A DNA stretch of 64,000 nucleotides from Caldicoprobacter guelmensis (GTDB lineage: Bacteria; Bacillota; Clostridia; Caldicoprobacterales; Caldicoprobacteraceae): NCBI RefSeq assembly GCF_016908415.1, contig NZ_JAFBDW010000001.1:62001-126000 (forward strand). Direction: 5' to 3'. Both the position numbers and the translations under genes were made by a program. The notes under the pieces are model-generated. The model was not told where the DNA came from, searched no databases, and saw only the letters and a program-made list of their open reading frames with translations. Positions 32,986 to 41,311 of this stretch are shown here, piece after piece. Every line of letters begins with the position of its first letter. Position 1 is the stretch's first letter.

Positions 32986-33859
32986 CGTTATAAGGTTTGG
33001 CCCGGCTGGGAATTCCGATTCGTTTTACCAGCAGGGTTACAAATCCAGCGTGGACATGCCCAGGTGGCTTCATGGCATGGGGCTTACCGCCTATGAATAC
33101 ACCTGTACCCATGGCGTGAACATCGGTGAAGATACTGCCAGGGCTATCGGAGAAGAGGCGCGCAAGTGGGATATAGTCCTAAGCGTACATGCGCCTTATT
33201 ACATAAATTTGGTGACCAAAGATGAGGATAAAAGAGCTAAAACTAAGCGGCACATAATGGATTCCCTTAAAGTAGCCAGGTGGATGGGCGCAAAGCGGGT
33301 GGTGTTCCACCCCGGTTCGTGTTCCCAAATGGACAGGCGTACAGCTTTAGAGATAGCCCTTGATTTTTTGAAGGAGATCCTTGAAGAGGCCAGAGACTTT
33401 ATAGAGGAAGGGATACACCTTTGTCCCGAGACCATGGGTAAGGTAAACCAGCTGGGGACTGTCGATGAGGTGCTTGAGATGTGTCTGCTCCATGAGTCCC
33501 TTATACCCACTCTGGATTTTGGCCACATAAATGCCATGGGAGGGGGAAGCATTAAGTCGCAAGAAGACTACCTGTGCATCATAAACAGGGTAAAAGAGGT
33601 TTTGGGCGAGGACAGGGCCAGGTACTTCCACTGCCATTTCAGCAGAATAGAGTATTCGGCTGGCGGAGAGAAAAGGCACTGGACTTTGAAGGATACCCAG
33701 TATGGTCCTGAATTTGAGCCGCTGGCCGAGGTGTTGGCGTCGCTTGATTTAAAACCTATAATAATATGTGAGTCCAGGGGCACAATGGCGGAAGATGCTG
33801 TGCGGCTTAAAGAGATTACACTTCAAAAAATCCATCTATTCAATGCTGGTATTTTGTGA
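32969..33859 (+). CDS. Endonuclease IV-like TIM-barrel protein
   Basis: A 296-residue member of the AP endonuclease 2 / xylose-isomerase-like TIM-barrel superfamily. Metal-ligand positions of endonuclease IV are visible: SVHAPYYINL, VVFHPGSC, CPETMGK, TLDFGHINA, FHCHFSRIEYSAGGEK and ICESRG. Nfo enzymes cut DNA at abasic sites with three zinc ions. It could also be a divergent relative acting on another substrate. It overlaps the end of aroK by 17 nt and is probably co-expressed with it. Confidence 0.8.
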   Translation: MAIKNDVIRFGPAGNSDSFYQQGYKSSVDMPRWLHGMGLTAYEYTCTHGVNIGEDTARAIGEEARKWDIVLSVHAPYYINLVTKDEDKRAKTKRHIMDSLKVARWMGAKRVVFHPGSCSQMDRRTALEIALDFLKEILEEARDFIEEGIHLCPETMGKVNQLGTVDEVLEMCLLHESLIPTLDFGHINAMGGGSIKSQEDYLCIINRVKEVLGEDRARYFHCHFSRIEYSAGGEKRHWTLKDTQYGPEFEPLAEVLASLDLKPIIICESRGTMAEDAVRLKEITLQKIHLFNAGIL

Positions 33860-33909
33860 TAATATATTGAAGTGGAATTTTTGGTGTGGGCAGGTGTGCG
33901 CACAAGAAT

Positions 33910-34350
33910 ATGAAGGTTTTGGTGATAAACGGCCCAAATTTGAACCTTTTAGGCCAACGGGAGCCCTCGGTATATGGCAATACTGGCCTAGGCCGCCTGG
34001 TTGACATGCTAAAGGACCACGGCAGTGAAATGGGGATTTTGGTGGACCACCTGCAATCCAACAGCGAAGGGGACATCATAGATGCCCTCCATAATGCCAT
34101 GGGCAGATATGATGGTGTCATCCTCAACGCGGGTGCGTATACCCATTACAGCTATGCCATACGCGATGCTGTGGCTGCCGTAAAGCTGCCCGTCATAGAG
34201 GTACATATCTCCAACATATATGCCAGGGAAGAGTTTCGCCGGCACTCGGTTATAGCGCCGGTATGTATAGGGCAGATCAGCGGTTTGGGCATTGAAGGCT
34301 ATCTGTTGGCTCTGGATTATTTCGCGAGGTATTTTGAGAAAAAAAGCTAG
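33910..34350 (+). CDS. aroQ: 3-dehydroquinate dehydratase, type II
   Basis: Dodecameric type II dehydroquinase of the shikimate pathway. It begins VLVINGPNLNLLGQREPSVYG, with the arginine and tyrosine of the active-site loop. NAGAYTHYSYAIRDA and EVHISNIYAREEFR complete the site (catalytic His in VHISN). Length is 146 residues from the ATG at 33910; a GTG at 33886 extends it by 8 unsupported residues. Confidence 0.95.
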   Translation: MKVLVINGPNLNLLGQREPSVYGNTGLGRLVDMLKDHGSEMGILVDHLQSNSEGDIIDALHNAMGRYDGVILNAGAYTHYSYAIRDAVAAVKLPVIEVHISNIYAREEFRRHSVIAPVCIGQISGLGIEGYLLALDYFARYFEKKS

Positions 34351-34392
34351 AAAGGGGGGAAGAGCGCGTTTCTCTCCCTCTGAAAGAGTTTT

Positions 34393-34809
34393 TTGCGCTC
34401 GCATATGATGAAGACGCCGGTGGGCAGGTTGCTGGACCGAATGGAGAACCATGACGGAGGTATCAATGCAGCCCTGATCACCAACCCTGAGGATGTGGAG
34501 TACTATTCCGGCTTTAGGGGAAAGGGTGCGGTGCTTTTCGTCCATCCGTTGGTGCGTTATCTCATCGTCACCGATTCTGATGGTGTCCAACAGTGTACCG
34601 AAAAATGTTCAGGGTTTAAAGTCATCAATGCGTCGTGGAATGAAGCTGTCGGGTTTCTTTCAGAATTGTGCAGCAAATTGGGAGTTCATAGTATATGGTT
34701 CGAAGAAAAGCATATTAATAAAGAAGAATACAGATTGTTGAAGGAGTCATTAAATGGAGTGGAGCTCATACCGGGTGATGATTTTATCGCTCGAAAAAAT
34801 ATTCTTTAA
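34393..34809 (+). CDS. Stand-alone creatinase/aminopeptidase P N-terminal domain (truncated M24 peptidase)
   Basis: A 138-residue protein matching only the N-terminal domain of Xaa-Pro aminopeptidases: MENHDGGINAALITNPEDVEYYSGFRGKGAV, then LIVTDSDGVQQ and SIWFEEKHIN. The frame stops at IPGDDFIARKNIL, where the linker to the pita-bread metallopeptidase domain would begin, and efp starts 18 nt later. The usual Firmicutes order is aroQ-papA-efp, so this is a papA that lost its catalytic domain. TTG start listed; ATG codons at 34405 and 34408 are alternatives. No peptidase activity is expected. Confidence 0.8.
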   Translation: MRSHMMKTPVGRLLDRMENHDGGINAALITNPEDVEYYSGFRGKGAVLFVHPLVRYLIVTDSDGVQQCTEKCSGFKVINASWNEAVGFLSELCSKLGVHSIWFEEKHINKEEYRLLKESLNGVELIPGDDFIARKNIL

Positions 34810-34827
34810 GGAAGGGATGTGGTGATT

Positions 34828-35391
34828 ATGGAAATGATTGCAGCAGGCGATTTTAGAAAAGGCGTGACCATCGAGCTTGATGGTCAGGTTTATACCATTG
34901 TGGATTTCCAGCATGTAAAGCCGGGTAAGGGTGCGGCGTTTGTGCGCACAAAGATTAAAAACATAGTGACGGGCAACGTGCTTGAGCGCACTTTCAACCC
35001 TACTGAAAGAGTGCCCAGGGCTCACATAGAGACCAAAGAGATGCAGTATTTGTACAACGATGGCAACCTATATTATTTTATGGACACTGAAACATATGAG
35101 CAGATTCCTTTGAACAAGGACCAGGTAGAAGATGCCATGAAGTATATAAAGGAAAACATGAATGTGACCATCAAGTTCTACAAAGGAGTGCCTTTTACAG
35201 TGGAGCCGCCAAACTTTGTGGAGCTTAAGGTCATCGATACCGAGCCGGGCGTCAGGGGAGATACGGTGACTGGCGGCAGCAAACCGGCAACTTTGGAAAC
35301 AGGGGCCGTCATTCAAGTTCCGCTGTTTGTCAACGTGGGAGACGTGATCCGAATCGATACCAGAAACGACGAGTATATAGAGAGGGTTTGA
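34828..35391 (+). CDS. efp: Translation elongation factor P
   Basis: EF-P relieves ribosome stalling at polyproline. The 187-residue protein has the KOW-like N-terminal domain (MIAAGDFRKGVTIELDGQ), with the modifiable lysine in the loop HVKPGKGAAFVRTK, then two OB domains ending RIDTRNDEYIERV. GTG codons at 34819 and 34822 are alternative starts; the ATG at 34828 has GGAAGGGA 10 nt upstream. No modification genes are seen nearby. Confidence 0.96.
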   Translation: MEMIAAGDFRKGVTIELDGQVYTIVDFQHVKPGKGAAFVRTKIKNIVTGNVLERTFNPTERVPRAHIETKEMQYLYNDGNLYYFMDTETYEQIPLNKDQVEDAMKYIKENMNVTIKFYKGVPFTVEPPNFVELKVIDTEPGVRGDTVTGGSKPATLETGAVIQVPLFVNVGDVIRIDTRNDEYIERV

Positions 35392-35464
35392 GGGGTATAG
35401 TATAAAATGAAATCATGCGTTTGAGGCCGGGATAGTCATATCCAATTAAAAAGGAGGAAATCGA

Positions 35465-35869
35465 ATGAACAATAATCTAAGAGAAAAGATGTCATACATC
35501 AAAGGGTTGGCAGAAGGGTTAGGGCTGCAAAAGGAAGACACAAAAGAAGCCAAGATACTTACAAACATCATTGAATTGCTTGATGATGTGGTAGATGCCT
35601 TAGAGGTGCTAGAGAATTCTCAGGCAGAGCAGGACGATTACCTCGATGCGCTCGATGAAGATTTGTCAGAGCTGCAAAACGAGATATACGGAGAAGATGA
35701 GGATGATGATGAGACCAACTATGTAGAAGTGACCTGTCCTCACTGTCACGAAACCGTGTATTTCGACGAGCAGATGTTTGAGGAAGAGGATGACATCATC
35801 TGTCCCAACTGTAAGCAGCCGATATATGAGGAAGGGGAGGAGGACTCCGAAGAAGAAGGCGGAGAATGA
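35465..35869 (+). CDS. CD1247-type zinc-ribbon protein of unknown function
   Basis: A 134-residue acidic protein. The N-terminal half is helical (REKMSYIKGLAEGLGLQ, LTNIIELLDDVVDALEVLE, DDYLDALDEDLSELQNEIYG) and matches the Clostridial CD1247 N-terminal family. The second half is a single zinc ribbon with two CPxC pairs (CPHC and CPNC), then a glutamate-rich tail. Function is unknown. It precedes spoIIIAA, its common place in Clostridia, but a strong terminator separates them. Excellent AAAAAGGAGG ribosome site. Confidence 0.85.
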   Translation: MNNNLREKMSYIKGLAEGLGLQKEDTKEAKILTNIIELLDDVVDALEVLENSQAEQDDYLDALDEDLSELQNEIYGEDEDDDETNYVEVTCPHCHETVYFDEQMFEEEDDIICPNCKQPIYEEGEEDSEEEGGE

Positions 35870-35881
35870 ACTGCCAGGCGC

Positions 35882-35911
35882 AAGCCGGTGTATTTGGCAC
35901 CGGCTTTTTTT
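35882..35911 (+). terminator. Strong terminator between the zinc-ribbon gene and spoIIIA
   Basis: AAGCCGGTG-TATTTGG-CACCGGCTT is a perfect 9-bp stem followed by T5. Confidence 0.9.
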
Positions 35912-35919
35912 ATTTTTGG

Positions 35920-35948
35920 TGATATTCTTTGCCCGCCTGACATAGATA
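35920..35948 (+). promoter_or_regulatory. SigE-like promoter of the spoIIIA operon
   Basis: GATATT (-35 core ATATT at 35922-35926) and CATAGATA (35941-35948) are separated by 14 nt. This resembles the mother-cell SigE consensus (ATATT, CATACAAT). The spoIIIA operon is SigE-controlled in characterised species. Confidence 0.5.
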
Positions 35949-35970
35949 TTTATTGAAAAGGGAGGACGAG

Positions 35971-36969
35971 TTGTTTATGCAGTGCTCATCGGGGTGTTCT
36001 GGAGCTTTGTGGAAAAGGGTAATACTGGACGTTTTGCCAGAGAACCTTCAAAGGATGATTGACGGTATCCCTCAAGATGTAGCTGATGGATTGGAGGAGA
36101 TTCGGATACGCCAGGAGCGTCCTGTTGTCATACATGGCCGCGGCAAAAGCTATTATTTAGATGCCGATGGTAAGCTGTTGCCTTCGCCTGAAAGGGCCTA
36201 TTGTCCTACCCGTAAGGATGTTCAGAACATACTTGAGCGCATATCCAACTATTCTATATATGCAGTAGAGGACGAATTGCGCAATGGATACATAACTTTA
36301 AGGGGTGGATATCGTGTGGGCCTGGCAGGCAAAGCCGTACTGGAAGGAGGAAAGGTTAAGACGCTAAAATATATCAATTGTTTCAACTTTCGCATATCCA
36401 GAGAAATTGTTGGGGTTGCTGATAAGGTCATGCCCTACCTGGTTTCGGGAGCAGAGGTTTACCATACCATAGTGTTGTCTCCGCCTCAAATGGGGAAAAC
36501 CACTTTAATCCGGGATATCGCCAGGCAGCTCAGCAATGGTTTCCCTGGTTTTAGAGGTACAAAAGTGGGGATTGTGGACGAGCGCTCTGAAATAGCCGGA
36601 TGCTTCCAGGGCGTACCTCAGAATGATGTAGGTATGCAGACCGATATCCTGGATGCATGCCCCAAAGCCGAGGGGATCATGATGCTCATCCGCTCCATGT
36701 CTCCTGCTGTGGTCATAACCGATGAGATTGGCAAAGCTGAGGATGTGGAGGCGATCGAGGAGGCGCTCAATGCTGGCGTGAAGATAATCACGACCGCTCA
36801 CAGCAGAGATATAGGGGATGCACGATGCCGACCCATCCTCTCTAAAATTTTGGACAAAAAGATATTCCAGAGGATCGTTGTGTTGGGGAATTCTCTGGGA
36901 GTGGGTACGGTCGAAAAGATATATGATGGCTATACTTTAGATAACTTGCTGGAAAGGCCAATCCGGTAA
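35971..36969 (+). CDS. spoIIIAA: Stage III sporulation protein AA
   Basis: Cytoplasmic secretion-type ATPase of the SpoIIIA-SpoIIQ channel between mother cell and forespore. Walker A is SPPQMGKTTLIRDIA and Walker B-like segments are VGIVDERSE and VVITDEIG. Both resemble secretion-superfamily ATPases. The TTG at 35971 was chosen: GGAGG lies 5 nt upstream and the putative SigE start point (about 35957) excludes the longer frame from 35953. ATG at 35977 is also possible. First of eight closely packed genes. Confidence 0.95.
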   Translation: MFMQCSSGCSGALWKRVILDVLPENLQRMIDGIPQDVADGLEEIRIRQERPVVIHGRGKSYYLDADGKLLPSPERAYCPTRKDVQNILERISNYSIYAVEDELRNGYITLRGGYRVGLAGKAVLEGGKVKTLKYINCFNFRISREIVGVADKVMPYLVSGAEVYHTIVLSPPQMGKTTLIRDIARQLSNGFPGFRGTKVGIVDERSEIAGCFQGVPQNDVGMQTDILDACPKAEGIMMLIRSMSPAVVITDEIGKAEDVEAIEEALNAGVKIITTAHSRDIGDARCRPILSKILDKKIFQRIVVLGNSLGVGTVEKIYDGYTLDNLLERPIR

Positions 36970-36989
36970 GGGTGGGAGGTAACTGGTCT

Positions 36990-37514
36990 ATGGCATTTGT
37001 CAAGATATTATCCAGTGTGGCCATAGTGGCGTGCTGTTCGCTTTTGGGGTTGCAGGCCGCAAATGCATATGCGTTGAGGGTAAAGGAGCTCAGAATGCTT
37101 AGGATGGCCTTTGCTCATCTAGAGAGCGAGGTCATAAGCTATGCTACTTTTTTGCCCGAAGCAATCGAAAAAGTAGTTCATCTTACAAGTGGAGGGGTAA
37201 AGGAATTTTTACAAGAGTTCGGGCATAGGTTACAGAGCAGGAGTGGCGACACGGCCGCCGAGGCGTGGGAAAAGGCTTTGAAAGGCTGGAAAAAACACCT
37301 ACATATCACGGCTGAGGATACGCAAATTCTTTTGACATTTGGTAAGGTAGTGGGGATAAGCGATAGGGAAAGCCAGCAAAGATATTTTCAAATAATCCAA
37401 GGCCAGCTTAAGAACCAAGAACAAAAGGCGGAAGAGGCCTGCTCTAAATACCAGACTATGTACAGGAATTTGGGAGTGCTGGGTGGATTGGCTCTGGCAA
37501 TTATACTGCTATAA
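36990..37514 (+). CDS. spoIIIAB: Stage III sporulation protein AB
   Basis: A 174-residue membrane protein with helices near both ends and a soluble helical middle (ALRVKELRMLRMAFAHLESEVISY). It resembles GspF-like platform proteins and belongs to the SpoIIIA channel. The ATG at 36990 has GGGAGGT 9 nt upstream; a GTG at 36972 is a longer option. The family's C-terminal GVLGGLALAIILL helix is present. Confidence 0.93.
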   Translation: MAFVKILSSVAIVACCSLLGLQAANAYALRVKELRMLRMAFAHLESEVISYATFLPEAIEKVVHLTSGGVKEFLQEFGHRLQSRSGDTAAEAWEKALKGWKKHLHITAEDTQILLTFGKVVGISDRESQQRYFQIIQGQLKNQEQKAEEACSKYQTMYRNLGVLGGLALAIILL

Positions 37515-37534
37515 CGGAAGGGGCGTGTGCTGCG

Positions 37535-37732
37535 ATGAGCGTGGATATAATTTTCAAAATAGCGGCTATAGGCATTTTGATCTCGGTGCTCAACCATGTG
37601 CTTAACAGGGCAGGCCGGGAAGAGATATCCATGATGGTTACATTGGCAGGCATAGTGGTGGTTCTCTTAATGGTGATAGACATGATCAACAGGCTGTTCA
37701 ACAACGTCAAGAGCATATTCCAGCTTTACTGA
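37535..37732 (+). CDS. spoIIIAC: Stage III sporulation protein AC
   Basis: A 65-residue protein with two membrane helices (FKIAAIGILISVLNHVLN and MVTLAGIVVVLLMVIDMI), the usual size and form of SpoIIIAC. It belongs to the channel basal complex. Confidence 0.94.
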   Translation: MSVDIIFKIAAIGILISVLNHVLNRAGREEISMMVTLAGIVVVLLMVIDMINRLFNNVKSIFQLY

Positions 37733-37744
37733 GGAGTGCAGGAT

Positions 37745-38137
37745 ATGGACGCAGATGTTTTGCAGCTTGTGGGGTTAGGGGTAATCGCAGCTATTTTGGC
37801 CTTGGTCTTAAAGCAACACAGGCCCGAAGCCGGTTTGTTTGTAGCAATCGCCGCAGGGGTCATTATACTGCTCATGGTGATGGGGAGGATTGCCTCCATC
37901 ATCGAGGTGCTGAATGACATGGCCCGGCGAGCCGATCTTGATTGGATACATCTGTCTGTAGTGCTGAAGGCCGTGGGCATTGCTTATATCACCGAATTTG
38001 GTGCTCAGGTGTGCAAGGATGCAGGAGAGAATTCCATAGCCTCCAAAATAGAGCTGGGTGGCAAGATCGTGATACTCAGTCTGACCATTCCTATCCTGGT
38101 AGGGTTGATCGAAGTTATACTGCAAGTTCTTATTTGA
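37745..38137 (+). CDS. spoIIIAD: Stage III sporulation protein AD
   Basis: A 130-residue polytopic membrane protein with three to four helices (VGLGVIAAILALVL, GVIILLMVMGRIASIIEV, GGKIVILSLTIPILVGLIEVIL). The family's YITEFGAQVCKDAGENSIASKIEL segment is present. A GTG at 37736 would add three residues. Part of the SpoIIIA membrane complex. Confidence 0.94.
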   Translation: MDADVLQLVGLGVIAAILALVLKQHRPEAGLFVAIAAGVIILLMVMGRIASIIEVLNDMARRADLDWIHLSVVLKAVGIAYITEFGAQVCKDAGENSIASKIELGGKIVILSLTIPILVGLIEVILQVLI

Positions 38138-38150
38138 GGAGATTTAAGAA

Positions 38151-39338
38151 ATGAAAGCCTTAAGCGTTATTTTGCTATTTTCATTGTTCTTGCCAGTGAC
38201 GGCATTTGCTCAACCCGATTATACCGAAGAAAATATAAGGGAACAGATGAGGCTTGCTATAGATCAGCAACTGGAAGGAATAAATGTGGAGAGCTGGGAT
38301 GAGTTCATAGAAGGCATTAGGCAGCAGGGGAACCCGGCCTTTCAAGAGGGGAATGCACGGGATGTCATAAAGAAAATATTGACAGGTAAGTTAACCTTGG
38401 ATTTCAAGGACTTATGGGTTCATATAATAAGCATCTTTTCAAGAGAAATGGTGGCAAACTTGGGTTTAATGGCCAGAATAATGGCTTTGGCCATAATATG
38501 CGGGGTATTGAGAAACATGCAGGACTCGTTTGAGAGCGTTTCGGCAGCCGAAGTAGCCTATTTTGCGTGTTATATGGTGGTGACGTTAATAGTTATACAC
38601 AGCGTCATGTTGGCTTTAGAAGCCGGCAGAAAAGCAGTGGACGCCATGACATCCTTCACTCAGAGCTTTTTCCCCGTCCTGTTGATACTGCTGGTCTCGG
38701 TAGGGGGTATAACTTCTTCTACCATTCTAAATCCCACCATCGGTTTATTGGCAGGGTTCATGGGTACAGCTCTTGAGCATGTGGTGTTTCCTTTGATACT
38801 GGCTTCATCGGTTGTAATCATGATAAACCACATAAGCGATAAGGTCCAGCTCAATCGCTTGAGCTCGCTGCTTAAAAATGTATGCGAATGGACATTGGGA
38901 ATATTATTCACCGTATTTGTAGCCGTTCTCACCGTTCAAGGAGCAATGGCAGCCTCCATCGATGGAGTATCCATAAGGACGGCCAAATTTGCTGTAGACG
39001 CCTTTGTACCAGTGGTAGGCAAGATGTTTGCCCAGGCTGTGGATATGGTGGTCGGGTGTTCGCTGCTTATAAAAAACGCTGTGGGGATTTTGGGTTTGCT
39101 GGTGGTGGCCTTCATATGCCTGTATCCGGTGCTTAAGATACTGTGCATTATGGCTATATATAAGTTTGCCAGCGCGATTCTGGAGCCGGTCACGGACAAG
39201 CGCATTGCGGATTGTCTCAACGATATTGGTAACATCATGGTTATAATTGCAGTGACGGTAACCGGCATGGCCATCGTCTTTTTTCTGGTAATAACCTTGG
39301 TCATAGGGATTGGAAATGCTGCTACCATGATGAGGTAA
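38151..39338 (+). CDS. spoIIIAE: Stage III sporulation protein AE
   Basis: The largest membrane subunit of the SpoIIIA complex (395 residues). It has a cleavable signal peptide (ILLFSLFLPVTAFAQ), a soluble part to about residue 80 and seven to eight membrane helices. SpoIIIAE family marks include GGITSSTILNPTIGLLAGF and VDAFVPVVGKMF. ATG start with GAGGAG upstream. Confidence 0.95.
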   Translation: MKALSVILLFSLFLPVTAFAQPDYTEENIREQMRLAIDQQLEGINVESWDEFIEGIRQQGNPAFQEGNARDVIKKILTGKLTLDFKDLWVHIISIFSREMVANLGLMARIMALAIICGVLRNMQDSFESVSAAEVAYFACYMVVTLIVIHSVMLALEAGRKAVDAMTSFTQSFFPVLLILLVSVGGITSSTILNPTIGLLAGFMGTALEHVVFPLILASSVVIMINHISDKVQLNRLSSLLKNVCEWTLGILFTVFVAVLTVQGAMAASIDGVSIRTAKFAVDAFVPVVGKMFAQAVDMVVGCSLLIKNAVGILGLLVVAFICLYPVLKILCIMAIYKFASAILEPVTDKRIADCLNDIGNIMVIIAVTVTGMAIVFFLVITLVIGIGNAATMMR

Positions 39339-39427
39339 CCGTATTATATAGGGCTCGCTTTTATAATAGCAATTTGATACCACGCCTAAAGTAGGGAGGC
39401 ATGATTATCAAGGAGGTGAGGCGCGGT

Positions 39428-40069
39428 GTGAACCCTTCAATTGGCAGGTGGCTGGTCAATTTAGCTGTGATTAGCATAATGGGCGTGCTGATAGATTTAA
39501 TGCTTCCAAGTGGAAACATGAAGAGGTATGTCAGATTTTTGATTAGCATAGTGTTATTGAGCGCCATGTTAAAGCCCATTTTCCAGCTGTTCGGGCAGTT
39601 ACCTAATTTAGAGAGGTATACCACACAGGCCTTTGCAACCGTGGATTTTGCCAATATGAGCTATCAGGTACAATGGCTGAAAGGCAAGCAGGATAGTGAG
39701 ATAAGAAAGTATTTTGCGGAAAACATAAAGTCGCACATGGAACAGCAGATCAAACAGTTTAAGGGCTATGAAGACGTGAGAGTCGATGTTGAAATGGGTG
39801 AAATAGTTCGCGATGGAACCCAATTGCCCAATATTCTAAAGGTGTATGTAGATATAGGTACTCCTGCAAGCAGCCGTATTCAGCCTGTACGCATCAAGGT
39901 AGACGCGAGGGCTTCATCTTCTGATAAAACCAGTAAGCCTTCAAAAGATGAGCAAGAGATAAAGGCGTTTTTATCCAGCGTATATGGCATTGACCAGAAC
40001 AGGATAGAGGTGCGCTTTAGCATTCCAGGCGGCAATGAACAAAAGGCTCAGGGAGGAGAGGAACCATGA
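39428..40069 (+). CDS. spoIIIAF: Stage III sporulation protein AF
   Basis: Two N-terminal membrane helices (about residues 6-24 and 33-53) carry the family motif VRFLISIVLLSAMLKPI and are followed by a ring-building-type soluble domain, as in SpoIIIAG. The GTG at 39428 was chosen because AAGGAGG precedes it by 11 nt and relatives start just before the first helix; an ATG at 39401 has its GGGAGG only 1 nt away. Length 213 residues. Confidence 0.9.
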   Translation: MNPSIGRWLVNLAVISIMGVLIDLMLPSGNMKRYVRFLISIVLLSAMLKPIFQLFGQLPNLERYTTQAFATVDFANMSYQVQWLKGKQDSEIRKYFAENIKSHMEQQIKQFKGYEDVRVDVEMGEIVRDGTQLPNILKVYVDIGTPASSRIQPVRIKVDARASSSDKTSKPSKDEQEIKAFLSSVYGIDQNRIEVRFSIPGGNEQKAQGGEEP

Positions 40070-40668
40070 AACAACCAGTTTTTCTGAAAAACGTGCTAGA
40101 AAGGTTCAAAAATTTAAAAAACGCAGAGATAATAATTGTTTTGCTGTTTGTGGCGGTTGTGGTGAGCGTATACGCATCAAGCATGGATAAGGCATCTCCT
40201 CCTGTGCCGGATACTGACAAGGGAACCAGCAAAGGAGTACAGTGGGTGGGGCAGGATACATACGAGGATCAGCAGGAGCTTAAGCTGCAGAAAAAGCTTT
40301 CAGCTATAAAAGGAGTGGGAAGGGTGGAGGTGATGATTACGTATAAATCAAGTCGGGAGATCGTTACCGCCATGAATACCACCCAGTCGGAGACGGTGAC
40401 CGAGGAGCAGGACAGCAGCGGGGGAACGAGAAAGGTGTCCCAGCGGGATGTGAATAGCCAGACCGTTACGATCGGTGAGGCCGGGAATGCCAAACCGCTG
40501 GTCATCAAAGAGATGGAACCCGAGATCAAAGGGGTAATAGTCATAGCCGAGGGTGCAAGGGATGTAAGGGTGAAGCTTGACTTAATAAGAGCTGTACAGA
40601 CAGCCCTGGGGATTAGCCCCCAGCAGGTTGAAGTATTTGAAATGGAAACAAATAAAATGAAGGAGTGA
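40066..40668 (+). CDS. spoIIIAG: Stage III sporulation protein AG
   Basis: Forms a large ring in the intermembrane space of the SpoIIIA-SpoIIQ channel. One N-terminal membrane helix (IIIVLLFVAVVVSVY) is followed by a ring-building-motif domain (LSAIKGVGRVEVMITY, GVIVIAEGARDVRVKLDLIRAV). The central insert rich in S, T, Q and E is usual. It overlaps spoIIIAF by 4 nt and spoIIIAH by 4 nt. Confidence 0.94.
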   Translation: MKQPVFLKNVLERFKNLKNAEIIIVLLFVAVVVSVYASSMDKASPPVPDTDKGTSKGVQWVGQDTYEDQQELKLQKKLSAIKGVGRVEVMITYKSSREIVTAMNTTQSETVTEEQDSSGGTRKVSQRDVNSQTVTIGEAGNAKPLVIKEMEPEIKGVIVIAEGARDVRVKLDLIRAVQTALGISPQQVEVFEMETNKMKE

Positions 40669-41240
40669 TGAAAATGCTGGTTTTAAGAAAAAAGAGCGTG
40701 GTGATGGGGATCCTGGTAGCGTTGTTGATCATAACAGGCTATTTAAACCTTGTCTACAATCAAAGCGTGCTCAATGGGCAGGATGTACAGGAAGCTTCAA
40801 GCCAACAGGAGAAAGAGGACGGGATAGCGGTCAAAGGGCAAGAGGATTCATCCGGGGAAGAGGATGCCACTGAGGTGGCGGCCATCAGTTCAGCCAATTT
40901 CTTTGCCAGTTATAGAGCAGAAAGGGAAAATACCCGCAAGGAGGAGATAGAGTATATACGCGAGATACTGGATAATCCTGCATCGGACCCCGATATGAAA
41001 AAGGAAGCTCAGGCGCAATTGCTTGAGATCACAAGAAACATGGAGAAAGAAATGGCCATAGAAGCCTTGATCAAGGCCAAAGGGTTTAGGGATGTGGTGG
41101 TAATTCTCCACAAGGATTCAGTGAACGTCATTGTGGATAAGCCTGAGTTGAAGCAGGAGGAAGTGGCGCAGATCCTGGATATAGTGCGCCGCGAATCAGG
41201 CCATAAACCCGAAAATGTAAAAATTATACCTAAAATATGA
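40665..41240 (+). CDS. spoIIIAH: Stage III sporulation protein AH
   Basis: Mother-cell partner of SpoIIQ in the engulfment zipper and channel. It has an N-terminal helix (VVMGILVALLIITGYLNLVY), an acidic linker and a YscJ/FliF-like ring domain (SANFFASYRAERENTRKEEIEYI, VVVILHKDSVNVIV). Length 191 residues. It ends the spoIIIA operon. No SpoIIQ is encoded in the window; many Clostridia use SpoIIQ or a LytM homologue elsewhere. Confidence 0.94.
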   Translation: MMKMLVLRKKSVVMGILVALLIITGYLNLVYNQSVLNGQDVQEASSQQEKEDGIAVKGQEDSSGEEDATEVAAISSANFFASYRAERENTRKEEIEYIREILDNPASDPDMKKEAQAQLLEITRNMEKEMAIEALIKAKGFRDVVVILHKDSVNVIVDKPELKQEEVAQILDIVRRESGHKPENVKIIPKI

Positions 41241-41249
41241 GGAAGAAGT

Positions 41250-41278
41250 TTGTAAAACACTGCCTCTTCTGCTATAAT
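41250..41278 (+). promoter_or_regulatory. SigA promoter for the Asp23 operon
   Basis: TTGTAA (41250-41255) and TATAAT (41273-41278) with a 17-nt spacer. Both hexamers are the same as in the pilB promoter. Confidence 0.65.
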
Positions 41279-41311
41279 AGACATTGTACACAATGTTTGG
41301 AGGTGGGATAA

